From Candidatus Bipolaricaulota bacterium (lineage in GTDB: Bacteria > Bipolaricaulota > Bipolaricaulia > UBA7950 > UBA9294), in contig JAGGXO010000146.1 in assembly GCA_021163015.1 (NCBI GenBank), positions 1 through 5,418 of the forward strand: DNA of 5,418 nucleotides, in the 5' to 3' direction. Each line of letters starts with the position of its first letter. Position 1 is the first letter of the stretch. Under the pieces are notes generated by a model. It had not been told where the DNA came from. It searched no databases and saw only the letters and a program-made list of their open reading frames with translations. Below, in pieces: positions 5,138 through 5,418 of the stretch. Both the position numbers and the translations under genes were made by a program.

Positions 5138-5418
5138 ATGCCCAGTGAGAGGATAACTATCATCTATGACAACCGGTCTTCCCGGGATGATCTGCGCCCG
5201 GGATGGGGCTTTTCAGCACTTGTGGAACGCACTGGTGTCCGCCTCCTGTTTGATACGGGGGGAGACAAGATCGTGCTTGAGCGAAATGCGGCAGCGCTTG
5301 GAATCAACCTAAAGTCAACCGACTACCTGTTCTTCTCGCACGAGCACTGCGACCACATCGGAGCGGCTTCATCCGCGCTCCACAAGGGCCTGAACGTCGT
5401 CTATCCACAGGCCTTCTC
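5138..5418 (+). CDS. Metallo-beta-lactamase-fold hydrolase, COG1237-like, N-terminal part (3' end outside window)
   Basis: The first 93 residues are visible. The metal-binding signature HxHxDH is intact (SHEHCDH; H68, H70, D72, H73), preceded by the strand LLFDTGGD (36-43) that normally packs against it, and by an N-terminal strand ITIIYDN (6-12). The order, with GWGFSALVE before the LLFDTGG strand and then an LGI-containing helix before SHEHCDH, matches the COG1237 group. Some of its archaeal members are annotated as dihydropteroate-type or RFA-P synthase-related enzymes in methanopterin synthesis; many bacterial members have no known substrate. I therefore assign only the fold and group. 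The remaining metal ligands lie beyond the window. It is on the same strand as the yggS operon but separated by 159 bases, so it may be expressed separately. Confidence 0.85.
   Translation, partial: MPSERITIIYDNRSSRDDLRPGWGFSALVERTGVRLLFDTGGDKIVLERNAAALGINLKSTDYLFFSHEHCDHIGAASSALHKGLNVVYPQAF

Noticed and set aside
1..5418. tRNA, rRNA, CRISPR array, IS element, toxin-antitoxin or defence genes
   Set aside because: I looked for cloverleaf-like patterns, regular repeats with spacers, terminal inverted repeats with transposase motifs, and small paired genes, and found none.

Overview
The window looks like chromosomal housekeeping and accessory DNA from an uncultured, probably anaerobic and perhaps thermophilic bacterium. 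GC is in the mid-50s percent by eye. Shine-Dalgarno (SD) sites are clear, and a bacterial-type YggS/PLPBP gene sits among genes whose closest look-alikes I associate with archaea and deep-branching bacteria: a COG0731-like radical SAM protein, a short Mrp ATPase without a DUF59 domain, an MJ0936-like phosphodiesterase and a COG1237-like metallo-beta-lactamase-fold protein. A lineage such as Bipolaricaulota or a similar deep branch is a guess. I see no phage, IS element, CRISPR array, tRNA or rRNA.

Layout. Bases 1-659 (+) hold the C-terminal 218 residues of a radical SAM protein with a winged-helix tail. Bases 660-895 are a convergent spacer with one small hairpin. Bases 896-2143 (-) encode a 12-helix MFS transporter. 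Bases 2144-2413 contain an inverted repeat and, on the minus strand, the C-terminal stub of a VOC (glyoxalase/bleomycin-resistance fold) gene. Bases 2414-2788 (+) encode a small four-helix membrane protein. Bases 2789-3024 are a leader with several short hairpins. Bases 3025-4978 (+) form a tight three-gene operon, yggS-mrp-phosphodiesterase, with both junctions being ATGA stop/start overlaps. Bases 4979-5137 are a spacer with long-range pairing that could mask or expose the next SD. Bases 5138-5418 (+) hold the N-terminal 93 residues of an MBL-fold protein cut by the window edge.

How the genes may work together. The operon joins a PLP-homeostasis protein, an Fe-S carrier/assembly ATPase and a small metal-dependent phosphodiesterase. 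The overlaps imply translational coupling; a shared role in cofactor and Fe-S maintenance is inference. The window's first gene, a radical SAM enzyme, would be a consumer of Fe-S clusters but is not in the same transcription unit. The observations most worth checking are the switch-like leader before the MBL gene, the VOC remnant, and the structured leader before yggS. I found no convincing defence or otherwise new multi-gene system.
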